Below are positions 10,265 to 20,873 of a stretch of DNA of 64,000 nt, piece after piece. The notes below the pieces were generated by a model that was given only the letters and a program-made list of their open reading frames with translations, ran no database searches and was not told the origin of the DNA. Position numbers and translations under genes: made by a program. Within the stretch, counting starts at the first letter, position 1, and the number at the start of each line of letters is the position of its first letter. Source of the stretch: Pectinophora gossypiella. Its lineage: Eukaryota; Arthropoda; Insecta; Lepidoptera; Gelechiidae. The stretch lies in the NCBI RefSeq assembly GCF_024362695.1, contig NC_065417.1:2659001-2723000 (forward strand). Reading direction: 5' to 3'.

Positions 10265-10375
10265 TATTGTGATTAGGGACTTTACGCAGTCTTCAAGGTA
10301 GGAAGCTACATTAGAAAAGGGGAATCGTGTGACCCCGAATTTAACGCGAGCGAAGCCGCGGCCATAATAAGCTAA
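10265..10375 (+). mobile_element. Helitron-like 3' fragment
   Basis: TCTTCAAGGTAGGAAGCTAC, GGGGAATCGTGTGACCCCGA and CGCGAGCGAAGCCGCGGCC match the 3' part of the Helitron at 14151-14702. Confidence 0.65.
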
Positions 10376-10387
10376 TATATACACCCA

Positions 10388-10560
10388 CGCCTCGCCAGAT
10401 AAGTTTAAGTCTCATGTAATAGGGAGTGAGCCTATTACCATTAACCAGGCACAAACCTGAAAACCACCAATTATCTACGATCCAAACATGAACCCGACCC
10501 GAGTTTCGAACCCGTGACACTAAGATTTAAGTCACGCTGTCTCCGAACAGAGCCATCAGG
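10388..10560 (-). mobile_element. SINE-F (minus)
   Basis: On the minus strand GGGTTCGAAACTC resembles a Pol III B box, with an Arg/Asp-like tRNA head toward 10560; the body matches 34843-35035 (CATGTAATAGGG, CATTAACCAGGCACAAA). Confidence 0.5.
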
Positions 10561-10581
10561 GATTTATGACAACTCACATAC

Positions 10582-10640
10582 ATACATAAACAGCCTATAT
10601 ACGTCCCACTGCTGGGCACAGGCCTCCCCTCAATGAACCG
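10582..10640 (-). repeat. SINE-B 3' fragment
   Basis: CAGCCTATATACGTCCCACTGC and GGGCACAGGCCTCCCCTCAA, the SINE-B tail inverted, next to the full copy that follows. Confidence 0.75.
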
Positions 10641-10649
10641 CAGGGGGTA

Positions 10650-10932
10650 ACAGCCTCCGTGGTCTAGTGGTTAGAGCGTTAGGCTCATGATCTGGAGGTC
10701 CGGGTTCGGTTCCCGATGGGGACATTGTCCAAATCACTTTGTGAGACTGTCCTTTGTTTGGTAAGGACTTTTCAGGCTTGAATCACTTGATTGTCCGAAA
10801 AAGTAAGATGATTCCGTGCTTCGGCACGTTAAGCCGTTGGTCCCGGCTATTAGCCGTAAAAACGCCTCCACCAACCCGCATTGGAACAGCGTGGTGGAGT
10901 ATGCTCCAGGCCGCCTCCGGTTGATTGATTTA
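10650..10932 (+). mobile_element. SINE-B, near full length
   Basis: tRNA-like head CCTCCGTGGTCTAGTGGTTAG (A box) and GGTTCGGTTCCC (B box) followed by the family body and GGCCGCCTCCGGTTGATTGA. Pol III-type promoter; non-coding. Confidence 0.85.
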
Positions 10933-11202
10933 TGACTATGTAAACTAATAATGAAATATAAAATTCGTCAAGTGGATATACTTCTTAAAGCCTCCCTAAC
11001 TGGTTTCCAACGACAATGCAACCAAATTGAGTTTTTAGAAAGCACAGTAGCACTAGCTCGATAACGATTCCATGGTACACAAATGAAATTAGAATGTGTT
11101 ATATGTTGTAATTACATATCAAAATGGATCTTACTTTCATTATATTGGTCTACTAGCACGAAGAAACAAAGTATTAGGGCATCTTTCATACCATCAAGAG
11201 GC

Positions 11203-11525
11203 AACGGTCTCCGTGGTCCACTGGTTGAGCGTTGGGCTCACGATCCGGAGGTCCCGGGTTCGAATCCCGGTGGGGAAATATCACAAAAATTTCTTTGTGT
11301 TCCCTAGTTTGGTTAGGACATTACAGGCTGATCACCTGATTGTCCAAAAGTAAGTTGATCCGTGCTTCGGAAGGCACGTTAAGCCGTTGGTCCCGGTTAC
11401 TACCTACTTACTGATGTAAGTAAGTAGTCGTTACATGAGTCATGTCAGGAGCCGTTGGCAGCTTAATAGTACCCTGACACTTTTGGTTGGTAATCCACCT
11501 TACAACCTACACAAGTGATGAAGAA
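11203..11525 (+). mobile_element. SINE-A, full length
   Basis: Head with A box CCGTGGTCCACTGGTTGAGC and B box GGGTTCGAATCCC, then the body (CTTCGGAAGGCACGTTAAGC, GTAAGTAGTCGTTACATGAG) and a GAAGAA-type tail. The commonest SINE here. Apparent ORFs across it are accidental. Confidence 0.88.
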
Positions 11526-11729
11526 TGTTATTATTTAATTAGTTTATGTATGTGTGTAAAATATCATCGACAGCATAGGCATTGCGTCATTCTAAATCCT
11601 AAAATACATTAAAATTTAGGGTCACTATGACCTTTGCTTTTTACGATCTCCGAATTATGTTAAGCATTCGACCTACAGACGTTCTGAGAATCAAGTGTAG
11701 AGCTGTGTATAACTAACTACATAGGTATA

Positions 11730-12094
11730 CAGGGTGTTAGTGACATCGGAACGAAAACTTTGAGAGATAATTCAGACCATGATTCTGAGCTGATATCAAG
11801 TGAAATTTTCCGTCGCAAAAATATGGAACGGAAAATAATTTAAAAAAACAAAAAAGATATGAAATTTCCGACAGGAAAGTCCACTTAATATCAACTCAAA
11901 ATCATGGTCTGAATCACCCCCCTTAGTATTCCTGACGGTATCACTAACACCCATACTTACGTACTTGTATGGCTACCTGTACATACTGGCCCTCCCCGTA
12001 CCCCGGCTGGCACCCCGTAGGGTGTAAGTGACATCGCAACTAATACTGAGAGGGATGATTCAGCTCACTCTAGTCCGATGTCACTAACACCCTG
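11730..12094. mobile_element. MITE-2 composite foldback element
   Basis: Begins CAGGGTGTTAGTGACATCGG and ends GATGTCACTAACACCCTG, each next to TA. Two palindromic blocks lie in tandem, joined by a spacer with CATACTTACGTACTTGTATGG. The second block is shortened compared with 48919-49406. Confidence 0.8.
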
Positions 12095-12468
12095 TATATG
12101 CGAATACTAGCTGTTACCTACGACTTCGATCACGTGAAACTCTACTAATAAAAGAATATAGAAGTTTCATACAAACTTTGCCACCCCTTTTTACCCCCTT
12201 GGAAGTTGAATTTCGTAAAATCCCGTCCTAGTGAGCATCTACGTCCTAAAAAGAACCCCAGACAGAGAACCCAGAGAACCCCAAAAACAGAGTATAGAAT
12301 AACTGTTTAGTTATCAAATAATAAACTTTGATAGAATATAAATAAAATTATGTGTTTATACGAGTACATAGACCATTAATGGACCATTCGCTTTTCACCC
12401 CAGTACATTTATTTACTTGTACATAATAAAACAGACAAGGAACATACAAAGAAAACACATAGTACATC

Positions 12469-12825
12469 TTAACACGTTCACTGTGTATGAACCACATATG
12501 AGGCATTTGAAACTTATACGTGCATGACCCATATGGGGCACTAGGGAAAATCTAGTCGGAGACTTCTTCTGCAGTGTATGTGGTAGAGTTTGCCGCTCTA
12601 GGATGAAAGTAAAAAAGAAAATAAGTACATTTCTACGAGGCAATGACGTCATAAAACGTCTAAAACGGACGTATAAGGCCAATGATGAGGCAAAATGGTA
12701 TAATCCGACAGGAGGCTTTTCAGATTGTTTTTTTCTTGCCATAGTGTGTCTTTGTAAATAAATTCCAATGTGTTTATCGAAAAAATAACATTGCACATAA
12801 AGGGTTGATAACTAATTTTCAGTTG
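12469..12825. mobile_element. piggyBac-type MITE (TTAACACGTTCACTGT end)
   Basis: Left end TTAACACGTTCACTGTGTATG matches the copy at 59016-59243, whose two ends are inverted and flanked by TTAA. The right end is lost here. A 127-codon minus-strand frame spans it but reads as non-protein. Confidence 0.6.
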
Positions 12826-13128
12826 TTTTTCAGTTTCGTATGAAAAAAGGTTGTAGGTTGTCGTCTGACTTGAGTCTCTGAGTTACTGGCGTCAGCTTAC
12901 GTATGTACATTGTGTAGTGAATGTAATAATAATGTAAGTACTTATAGGCACTTAATACGTTTCACACGCGATAGACGCATTTATAAGCTGAACAGATGGA
13001 CAGAGGAGATATGTAGTTACTATAAGTAGCCTCAAATTACAGCCTTTGGCAAGTAATTGATTTTTATAACTCTCTCGAGTGATTGAGAGTATGATATACA
13101 CGAACAGTAACTTCTATTGGTAATAAAA

Positions 13129-13317
13129 TTCTTTCAAATATTTTTCCTCTCAGACGACGCCCTGAGCCGAGGTTCGCGCCCAACTGGGCACCCTCAGGCC
13201 TGTTGTCTTAAACGTTGTACCGGGTGAGAGCCTTCAGCGCTCCCCATTTGTCCGGCCAAGTAGTTAATGCCATCTGCGGCAAATCTACAATAAGTCACGT
13301 CAAAAAAAAAAAAAAAA
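13129..13317 (+). mobile_element. R-element, 3' UTR only
   Basis: Starts at TTCTTTCAAATATTTTTCCTC, just beyond the element's stop codon, and ends in CACGTCAAAAAAAAAA. 5'-truncated as LINE copies are. Confidence 0.85.
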
Positions 13318-13552
13318 TATTGGTAATAAAATGTCAGTGCCGATATGTTATTACTAAAACTATGAACTATACCTAAAGGTTACATGAAAGAAATTAGTAA
13401 TTTTTCGATTTAATAAGTACGCCTTTTGTACTTGTAACTTATTTGTATATACATATATGTTCGGTCGCGCCCCAATATATGGGACTAGGGAATGCAAACC
13501 CGATTCAAGATCGCAAATTTTCGGGATATATACCCAAATATAATATGTACCT

Positions 13553-13800
13553 AAACTCACGCTTATAATCCCTAAGGGGGTGGACAGAGCCGCAAAGAAT
13601 CAAAACTGTATGAACAGAATGTTAGTGGTTGTCACTGCGCTCACATAGATGGCGCTAGTTGTACAGTTCGTAGCCTTTTGTAAAATTTAATTCAACAATT
13701 ATGTTTAAAAACTCACGCCTATTACCCCTAATTGGGTAGGCTGAGCCACAATTAGTAATCAGAGGAGAGCTTGCAGCCACTTTTGGTACGAATCATACAT
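13553..13800 (-). repeat. two fragments of the GGGCAGAGCCACAAG repeat
   Basis: CTCACGCTTATAATCCCTAAG and CTCACGCCTATTACCCCTAA with GGCTGAGCCACAATTAGTAATC are diverged pieces of the repeat at 39293-39553. Confidence 0.5.
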
Positions 13801-13824
13801 TAAAATTTAAATACCTATTCTTCT

Positions 13825-14080
13825 TATTCTATCAAGTTGTGAGGTGGATGACCAACCTCATCAATTCTAGCATCATCATTCATCATTATTATTGAGCCGC
13901 CAAAGTCTACCATGACTCATGTAAAGACTTCGTACTTGTATCAGTAAGTAATACCCAGGATCAACAGCTTAACGTGCCTTCCATAGCACGGAATTAGGTA
14001 TCTTAAGTATTATTCAGACAATCAAGCAACTGCAGCTTTTAAAGTCCTGGCCAAACTGGAGACAGTCTCATAGAGTGTTT
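13825..14080 (-). mobile_element. diverged SINE-A
   Basis: Inverted SINE-A body: GTTGTGAGGTGGATGACCAAC, ATCAGTAAGTAATACCCAGG, CAACAGCTTAACGTGCCTTCC. The tRNA-like head is lost. Confidence 0.6.
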
Positions 14081-14150
14081 TTTTTTTGTGAGGCGCAACC
14101 CCACCGGGTATCGATCGGCAATAAGGCAGCCGATTTGTACTGTTGCTAAA

Positions 14151-14702
14151 TCTATACTAATATTATAAATGGGAAAGTGTGTGTGTCTGTTTGTGTCCAT
14201 CTTTCACGGCAAAACGAAGTGACTAGCCGACGTGATTTTTAAGTGGAAATAGTTGAAGAGATGGAGAATGATAGGCTACATATTTTGTCTCTTTCTAACG
14301 TCCTACTCCCCTAAAATGAGAGGTGGAAGTTTGTATAGAGCGTTCCACAATTTTCAAGGTGGAAAGCTAAAAATTGATAGATATGCGGGCTATTTGTGAC
14401 CAACTAAAAAATCGTGCATAGTTTTCTTGGCAAAATCTGTCCCCAACCCCCTTTCTCAGTTTGTTTGTTTGTATACTCTTTATTGCTTTAAAATACAAAG
14501 GAAATTTATATATAATTTATCGTTAGATAAAGCATAGGCGAGCTTATCCCTAATTGGGATTTCTTGCAGCTAACCTTGGACAGCCTGAGAGAAACTCAGT
14601 GGGCTCAGTTTTGTAGGTAGGAAGCTAAATTTTGGTTCATTAGGAAAGGGGAACCGCATTACCCCGAATTTAACACGAGCGAAGCCGCCGGCAAAATCTA
14701 GT
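14151..14702 (+). mobile_element. non-autonomous Helitron-like element
   Basis: 5' end TCTATACTAATATTATAAATG and 3' end CGAAGCCGCCGGCAAAATCTAGT are the hallmarks of lepidopteran Helitrons; no transposase is encoded. The element is interrupted at 14464-14603 by a LINE piece. Confidence 0.8.
14464..14603 (-). mobile_element. LINE 3' piece inserted in the Helitron
   Basis: Minus-strand AATAAAGAGTATAC tail sequence flanked by CTCAGTTT (14455-14462) and CTCAGTTT (14604-14611), a target duplication. Confidence 0.65.
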
Positions 14703-14703
14703 G

Positions 14704-14767
14704 TTTTATAAATGTTTGTAAGTATATTTTGTTTGTGTGCAATAAAGTATATTTGTTTTGATTTGAA
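14704..14767 (+). mobile_element. LINE 3' tail
   Basis: TGTGTGCAATAAAGTATATTTG then TTTTGATTTGAA, the same tail as at 9200-9228, directly after the Helitron. Confidence 0.55.
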
Positions 14768-15123
14768 TCGAAGATACTACTCAACTTTTCCTTAAACCTA
14801 CTTCTACTAACTCACGTATTTAAAAACAAGTACCTAATCTTTTTACAGGCGGGAATCGAACCGCGAACAATAGCCGTACTACAGTCCCACGAATTTGGAC
14901 ATTACACGCTCATTTTTTTTGCAAACATGGAGTCTTCGTAAAAAGTTGTCTAATTTGTGATGAAAAGTGTATTGGCTTGTATTGGGTTTTCGAGTAAAGT
15001 AGATACCTACTTATAATTATTATTATTCAGAATTAAATAAGGACCTCGACCCATTTTTAATTTTGAAATAAAAATAAATAAACAAAATAAATAAACATAA
15101 GTTCATGATTATAATCGGTATAA

Positions 15124-15450
15124 CGGCCTCCGTGGTCCAGTGGTTGAACGTTGTGCTCACGATCCGGAGGTCCCGGGTTCGAATCCCGGTGTTGACAAAT
15201 CACAAAAATCACTTTGTGATCCCTAGTTTGGTTAGGACATTACAGGCTGATCACCTGATTATCCTAAAAGTAAAAGGATCCGTGCTTCGGAAGGCACGTT
15301 AAGCCGTTGGTCCCGGTTATTACTTACTGATGTAAGTACGTAGTCGTTACATGAGTCATGTCAGGGGCCTATGGCGGCTCAGTAATAACCCTGACACCAG
15401 GGTTGATGAGGTTGGTAATTCACCTCACAATCCACACGATAGAAGAAGAT
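15124..15450 (+). mobile_element. SINE-A, full length
   Basis: Head CCTCCGTGGTCCAGTGGTTG and B box GGGTTCGAATCCC, body to ACACGATAGAAGAAG. Confidence 0.9.
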
Positions 15451-15476
15451 TATAATCCCAATTGGGTCGTGTACAA

Positions 15477-15726
15477 GGTTTAAGATAAATTATAAAATTC
15501 TGATTACTAAATAAAGACAGATCATAAAGAATTTAAAACATTTTCTTTTTTCTATTTAACTTATTTATGAATTTTAATAAGGAAACACGTAATAATAAGT
15601 CCGACATTTTAGCACGTTTATGACGTCACAGTGTGCTTTTTCATACATATTCCATAGTAATTTCGTGTTTTGACGTTTAGTAAAAACTAAAAAGTAACTG
15701 ATTAGATTATTTGGAAACGAGCCTAT
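15477..15726. mobile_element. MITE-9 without nested insert
   Basis: AGATAAATTATAAAATTCTG to AGATTATTTGGAAACGAGCC. Best ends seen in the family are GGGTAGTTTCC and its inverse (46489-46754). Confidence 0.65.
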
Positions 15727-15743
15727 TGGGATAGTCGGAGGTA

Positions 15744-15885
15744 CAGTCATGAGCAATATAATGTACCCACTTTAGGACTCTGTCGCACTAATATATTAAA
15801 CATTTAGTAAGACTTACAGTTCAATAGGTCAAAAAAATTAATGTGACATGGTACCAAAGTGTATACATATTAATGCTCGTGACCG
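15744..15885. mobile_element. MITE-1 inside SINE-E
   Basis: CAGTCATGAGCAATATAATG to CATATTAATGCTCGTGACCG; the ends are imperfect inverted repeats with TA on both sides (15742-15743, 15886-15887), as in Tc1/mariner-type elements. Confidence 0.82.
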
Positions 15886-15970
15886 TACGTCCATCGCAAG
15901 ATAAAGTCATTACCCACACGTCACCAAGATTTCTGTTATACCAACGTGATAGGTGGTGAGCCGTAGCACC

Positions 15971-16400
15971 CAAATCCCCTGGTAGTTGCGGCTTCCGAGT
16001 ACATTCCGCTTAGGGACGGTACTGAAAAGTATCGGCGTCCGAAAGACGTAATATACGATCCCGACGACCCGATTACTCTAGCCATAGAGGCAGCCAATCA
16101 GCTCGCGACACCAAACACTTCAGGACCCCGATACCGACCCCGCCGGCGTGGTCGACGATTTCCCTCATTCAGCGCTTATTGCTATATCGACCCACTAGGG
16201 TCGATTAATTCTTTCAAATATTTTTCCTCTCAGACGACGCCCTGAGCCGAGGTTCGCGCCCAACTGGGCACCCTCAGGCTGTTGTCTTAAACGTTGTACC
16301 GGGTGAGAGCCTTCAGCGCTCCCCATTTGTCCGGGCAAGTAGTTAATGCCATCTGCGGCATATCTACAATAAATCACGTCAAAATAATATTAAAAAAGAA
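15971..16400 (+). mobile_element. R-element with coding end, inside SINE-E
   Basis: The longest copy (430 bp). A frame from its 5' end reads to RPRRRGRRFPSFSAY, where a one-base insertion breaks it; other copies close with RPTRVD and TAA. The 3' UTR ends CACGTCAAAATAATATTAAA. Flanks CCGTAGCACC (15961-15970) and CCGTAGCGCC (16401-16410) are a 10-bp target duplication with one difference. Behaves as a 5'-truncated retroposon; the parental family is not recognised. Confidence 0.85.
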
Positions 16401-16593
16401 CCGTAGCGCCACCTATAATGGTCGAGCCAACTGTGTTAGTGAAAACTGCACTTAAGATAAATTAATAACTCATTGGTGCAGTCTGGTACCGGGGTTAGAA
16501 CCGGCGCTCCCTAATAGAGAAGCAAGCCGGTGTACCACAGGGTCACAGTGACTATCCTTGAATATTTTTTTTTTTACACTTAAGCTGTTTTTT

Positions 16594-16676
16594 AACCTGA
16601 CTTATTGTAGATTTGCCGCAGATGGCATTAACTACTTGGCCGGACAAATGTGGAGCGCTGAAGGCTCTCACCCGGT
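16594..16676 (-). repeat. R-element 3' fragment
   Basis: CTGACTTATTGTAGATTTGCC and CTTGGCCGGACAAATGTGGAG, inverted 3' end of the R-element. Confidence 0.75.
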
Positions 16677-16797
16677 CGACTTAAGCATGCAAGTGTAATA
16701 AATAGCAGGGTAGAGAATCTACAACACTGACTTGTATCATGTTGTGCTTCTGTCACACCCTGGACACTTCATACAAAAAACCTAGTTTTACCTCGTG

Positions 16798-16905
16798 TTA
16801 TTGAAGACTAAAGTAAGACTGAGGGGGATGAGGTAAACCTTACTCAGCTGCTGGTGGGGAGCGGAGAGTTGCGGTTCTATACGTCGTATTATTCTTTATT
16901 ATTAA
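16798..16905. repeat. inverted partner of 9655-9770
   Basis: GAAGACTAAAGTAAGACTGAG and GCTGGTGGGGAGCGGAGAGTT are the reverse complement of the 9.7 kb copy. Confidence 0.6.
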
Positions 16906-16937
16906 ACAGAACGATAAGTTCAGTACAATCAGTGATT

Positions 16938-17104
16938 ATATGCCGTGCTTCGGAATGCACGTTAAGTGGTCCCGGTTACTACTTACTGATGTAAGTAGTC
17001 GTTACATGAGCCACGTCAGGGGCCTTTGGCGGCTCAATAGTAACCCTGACACCAGGGTTGATGAGGTTGGTACTCCACCTCACAACCCACACGATAGAAG
17101 AAGT
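16938..17104 (+). mobile_element. SINE-A, 5'-truncated
   Basis: Starts in the body at CCGTGCTTCGGAATGCACG and runs to ACACGATAGAAGAAG. Confidence 0.85.
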
Positions 17105-17459
17105 GATTATATTCCAATAAAGATAACGTTTTACAATAGCACCAATGCGCTGTAAGTGTTAGATCTGTCAAAATACGTAAGCTAGTGTTGTGACGTTTAG
17201 CATAGTGATGTAGCAGTCGAGATTTGGTCGATCGATTCTTTTCTATCTAACACTACCTGTCCTAAGCGAATAAAACATTTCTGATAATTGGTGTTTCTGG
17301 CGTTCAACGGTGCGTATTACCGAAAATAACGAGACATCGAATCTGAAGCGTTCATTTTTAATCAATTTCGCGGTTAATTTGGTCACAAATTGTTAACTAA
17401 CGGGTGTTCAGGTTCAACACTCGGCCCCGGGCTCGTGACATATTGATTTCTAGTTGGCT

Positions 17460-17603
17460 GGTATACTCCCGCGTAGGCGAGGTCGATGACCGACATCACC
17501 AACCCTGGTGATAAAGTATGTTTTGTGATATGTCCCCACCGGGAATTGAACCCAGGACCTCCGGATCGTAAGCCCAACGCTCAACCACTGAACCACATAG
17601 GTC
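17460..17603 (-). mobile_element. SINE-A head, diverged
   Basis: Inverted B box GGGAATTGAACCC and CCTCCGGATCGTAAGCCCAAC; the body is largely missing. Confidence 0.7.
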
Positions 17604-17689
17604 CAAATTGACAGTGACAGTGATAAAAATGTATGGGATTGACAGGTCACATTATGTCAAACCCATACATTTTTACTGTGGTTCAGGTC

Positions 17690-17930
17690 GCAGGTGAGCA
17701 TGGCATTCACAATTTGGCTGGATAAATGAGGAAAACTCTCACCTACTTAGTAAAAAAAAAATAAGACAGCTACAGGCCTGAGGGTGCGAACCTCGGCTCA
17801 GAGCGTCGTCTGAAAGGCTAACATTTGAAAGAAACCGATAGCGAAAAGCGCTGAATGAAGAAAAACGTCGATCACGCCGACGGGATTGGTAGGTATCCCC
17901 ATTTGAGGTAGCGTTTACAGTTGCAGACAA
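17690..17930 (-). repeat. old, diverged R-element
   Basis: CAGGCCTGAGGGTGCGAACC, CTCAGAGCGTCGTCTGAAAGG and, on the minus strand, SRRRDRRFSSFSAFRYR resembling the R-element RPRRRGRRFPSFSAYRYR. A relic of an older copy. Confidence 0.6.
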
Positions 17931-17939
17931 TTTCAAGTG

Positions 17940-19113
17940 TCCTATGGCCCTTAGCCAACTCAAACATGCTCAGGATAATATCCCGATTTGCAGCTGAACG
18001 CTTTCCTTATTTTTTTTTTAATTTTCAACTCAGCCCAGTACAGAAGTGATTACCATATCCAAGCACCCTTATCTCAGCTTTCATTCCAATCACAATAATA
18101 AACTGAAATAACGCAACTAGAAGCAACGGAAAAAAAAAAAACAAAGAAGAAACAGGGAAGCGGCCACGCGCGCTCGACAAGTGTTAAATTGGTGCTGGCC
18201 GCAAAAGAAAGAAAAACGAACGAAAGATAAAAAAAAGGTAAAAAGATAAAAAAGATTGCTGCTATTGGAGCCTGCCAACTTGACACTTTCTAGTGCAACA
18301 ACGATATTGTAGAGGTAGGTTCTACGGTCAACGGCCAATAGTAAAATGAGGTTTTGCTATAAGAAAATTTAATAAGTTACGCTACTTCTTTTGCCTAAGG
18401 TCCAGCGTTTTTTTTTTTATCACAGAACGGCTTTTGGCTATCAGTATTCAATGTCAATGACCATCATCGAATCGTACTACTTAAGATTTTATATTAAAAG
18501 TAGTCTCCTAATTACTTATGGCTGTGCCCACCTCATTAGGGATTAGAGGCGCGAATTTATGAATTTATGTGTGTAATTGGTACCTATAAAAGTAAGGTGT
18601 ATTGGTGTAAGTATACCTCCGGCCAAGTAGTTTGCGGCAAATCTACAATAAGTCACGTCAAAAACAAACAAAATGAAAAGAAAATGTGAGTACGTATCAC
18701 TATTGTTGTATATTGGTATAAGAAGTGTGTCAGGATCGTAATAAGTTGAATTCTGCCTCTGCCTACCGCAACAGGTAATAGGCATCATCAGTCTATTATG
18801 AATGTGTATAATAAAGGTGATGACGAACATTGTTTTAATACCTACTTACAAATTAAGAAAGTGCCGAATGACAAGTGCCAAATTGGATTCCGCACAATAC
18901 AGATGTATGCTACCGGTGAAGTTTTTTTTTTTTAAGTTGAAGTATGCTACTTGCCCGCTGTAGCTACTGAGCCAAATAAATAGAGTAGACTGTAGAAGCA
19001 GATTCAATTTTGTTTATCAGACTAGAATCGCCCATTCTAATTACATCGACGATAACAAACTCAGTATTAAATAAGCGCAAATATTTCAATAAAAACTCCA
19101 TTACCGGTTAATA
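17940..19113. other. mostly unrecognised intergenic sequence
   Basis: Holds an R-element scrap at 18620-18665 and a fragment of the GGGATTAGAGGCGCGAATTT repeat at 18515-18560. Minus-strand open frames at 18074-18338 arise from A- and T-rich runs. No gene seen. Confidence 0.5.
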
Positions 19114-19383
19114 ATGAACTTATTGCAAGTCACATTATTACTTCCATTGTCAATTATACCAGCTACTGAAAGCATCGCCGAGAAGAGAACCCGTTTCATC
19201 GCTAACAACATCAACCAAAAAACGAAAAAAGATTTAACGAAGGCATTCGAGACCCTCAATCAGAGCACACTGTTAAATGAAGTAATCAGATCACTGTATC
19301 CAGACGGGGTAGCATTGCGCAACGCAAAAAACATAAACAGCATACCATACCGGAGACCACGAGCAAATCGCGGGCCAACGTAA
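19114..19383 (+). CDS. hypothetical small secreted protein, 89 residues
   Basis: ATG at 19114 opens MNLLQVTLLLPLSIIPATES, a plausible signal peptide ending in ATES, followed by a 69-residue mature part with a KR site after residue 23, a hydrophilic helix-like centre (KTKKDLTKAFETLNQSTLL), and a basic end RRPRANRGPT. The stretch is not covered by any repeat of this window. No Cys, no family recognised. Single exon, no clear TATA box or nearby AATAAA. It may be an unspliced small gene, an exon of a longer one, or a chance ORF. Confidence 0.3.
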   Translation: MNLLQVTLLLPLSIIPATESIAEKRTRFIANNINQKTKKDLTKAFETLNQSTLLNEVIRSLYPDGVALRNAKNINSIPYRRPRANRGPT

Positions 19384-19716
19384 TTGTTTAAAACAACAAA
19401 AACTTGAGACTGCCACAGGGTTACCTACTTGGGCCTGTAAGTCAAATATTAGATGGTTTTTCGTTCTATAAGCTTCCTTTAACAATGTTTTCCATCGTCG
19501 CACTTTAGACATTTATAATTTGAAAAACTTCTTGGTGAACTCTTAAATAGTTGTGTAAAACCATTTTTAAATTATTTGACTGTAAAATTGATCACTAAAA
19601 AGTAGGTAGATACTGTCGTTTAACAAATAAGCGCAATTTTCAAACCTTTAAATTATGTTGCAAATTCAATAAGTATTCACAGGACAATTCTTTAAGAATC
19701 CAACCCTAACCCACAC

Positions 19717-19959
19717 ATGAATGGGACGAGCGAAACAAGCGGGAAAACGATAAAAACGACGCCCCATATTCGAGAAATGATTAAAAAAGAAAGACGGGAA
19801 ATAAAAGAAAAGGAATACTTAAAGAAGGCGCACCGCACCGCGAGTTTAAAAAGAAAACTATTCTACCGAAGCGTGAATGAAAAACGCTACAAGCGTAACC
19901 GTAATCTCATGATTATTATTTTTATTTTTGACTGTCCGCGTCTTTTTGTTATTATTTAG
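19717..19959 (+). CDS. hypothetical lysine/arginine-rich ORF, 80 residues
   Basis: MNGTSETSGKTIKTTPHIRE then KKERREIKEKEYLKKAHR, a highly charged, helix-forming stretch, then a hydrophobic end. It lies 330 bp after the 19114 ORF. No family recognised; base composition alone could make such a frame. Confidence 0.15.
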   Translation: MNGTSETSGKTIKTTPHIREMIKKERREIKEKEYLKKAHRTASLKRKLFYRSVNEKRYKRNRNLMIIIFIFDCPRLFVII

Positions 19960-20751
19960 TCTTATTATTTTTGTTTCGTACGTGTATGTGGGTCAGGAGC
20001 GAGGATTTTTTTGGTTTTTCACAAGGTCGCCTCGAGCCGGTTCGCAATTACAGTGCGTTGAACTATGCCTTGAGTTTAACGAATTTCTGTGAACTACAAA
20101 CAGTGACACGTCACGTCACATCACGGTGGTGGAAAAAAAAGACGCCACTGTTAGTATGTATTTAGTATGACTGTGTGTTATTTATTTATCTGAGTGTCTG
20201 TGACATAGCGTACCTACTAGCTACTAGGAACTTAATTAGAGTGATATATCCCTTGTCTATTTCGCACTAGGCGAATTACTGTATCTCTGTCCTGCTGTCA
20301 TTCTAATCGTGTTACGTTTTACAAACGAATGTAACTTGTTTCAAAGGTGTTTTGAATCGTTATATAGGTACGAAGATTTATTAATTTGTTCTTTCTTTCA
20401 AAGAGTTTGTTAAATACTCTTCTAGATACCTTCTTGTTTTTTGTGTTTGATAATTAGGTATCGAAAGATAATACAGGCTTTTTGAAAACAGTACTTACAT
20501 TGGAATCCAGTACCTATAAGATATTTTCCATTAGATATTTCCTAAGCACTTAAACTCTGTGAATGTATTTTATGAAAATGAATATTAAAGAACTCAGGGC
20601 TAAAAATTATATGTCCTTAGGTACTTTTTTGTATTGTGACATAAACGAGAAATAACAGACGGCTCTACAAGGTGCAAGATATCAAGATTTTCAACGCGAT
20701 CAATAATTTATTTAAAAATAAGTATGATTTTACTTATAAAAATAAATACAT
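19960..20751. other. AT-rich sequence, nothing recognised
   Basis: No repeat of this window and no protein-like frame was found here. Confidence 0.5.
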
Positions 20752-20836
20752 TGTTACCGGGTTTTTATCGCGTCAATATAGGGAGTCTCATATCCCCGAT
20801 TAACGCGGTAAGAACCCGGTATAATATGTTTTAATT
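20752..20836. repeat. MITE-G fragment
   Basis: TACCGGGTTTTTATCGCGTC and CGCGGTAAGAACCCGGTATA, inverted ends of the ACCGGGTTCTTACC repeat also seen at 1463 and 36544. Confidence 0.6.
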
Positions 20837-20873
20837 AAAAGTAAATAAGTAAGTAGTACTAGTAAAAAGTAAG

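Larger units (their letters stand above)
15722..16560 (-). mobile_element. SINE-E, interrupted twice
   Basis: Three separated pieces (15722-15743, 15886-15970, 16401-16560) join to one minus-strand SINE-E. The head near 16490-16550 has a B-box-like GGTTCTAACCCC and CCTGTGGTACACCGGCTTGC, as in the copy at 53729. MITE-1 and an R-element lie between the pieces. Confidence 0.75.

Noticed and set aside
10650..10725. tRNA gene suggested by A and B boxes
   Set aside because: The cloverleaf is degraded and the sequence continues into a SINE body repeated elsewhere. The same applies to all SINE heads listed.
11083..11353. Overlapping frames with ERWAHDPEVPGSNPGG
   Set aside because: This peptide is a known by-product of the tRNA-like SINE-A head read as protein; it recurs at every SINE-A.
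12413..12796. 127-codon minus-strand frame
   Set aside because: It crosses the end of a piggyBac-type MITE, is hydrophobic and motif-free, and is not kept open in other copies.
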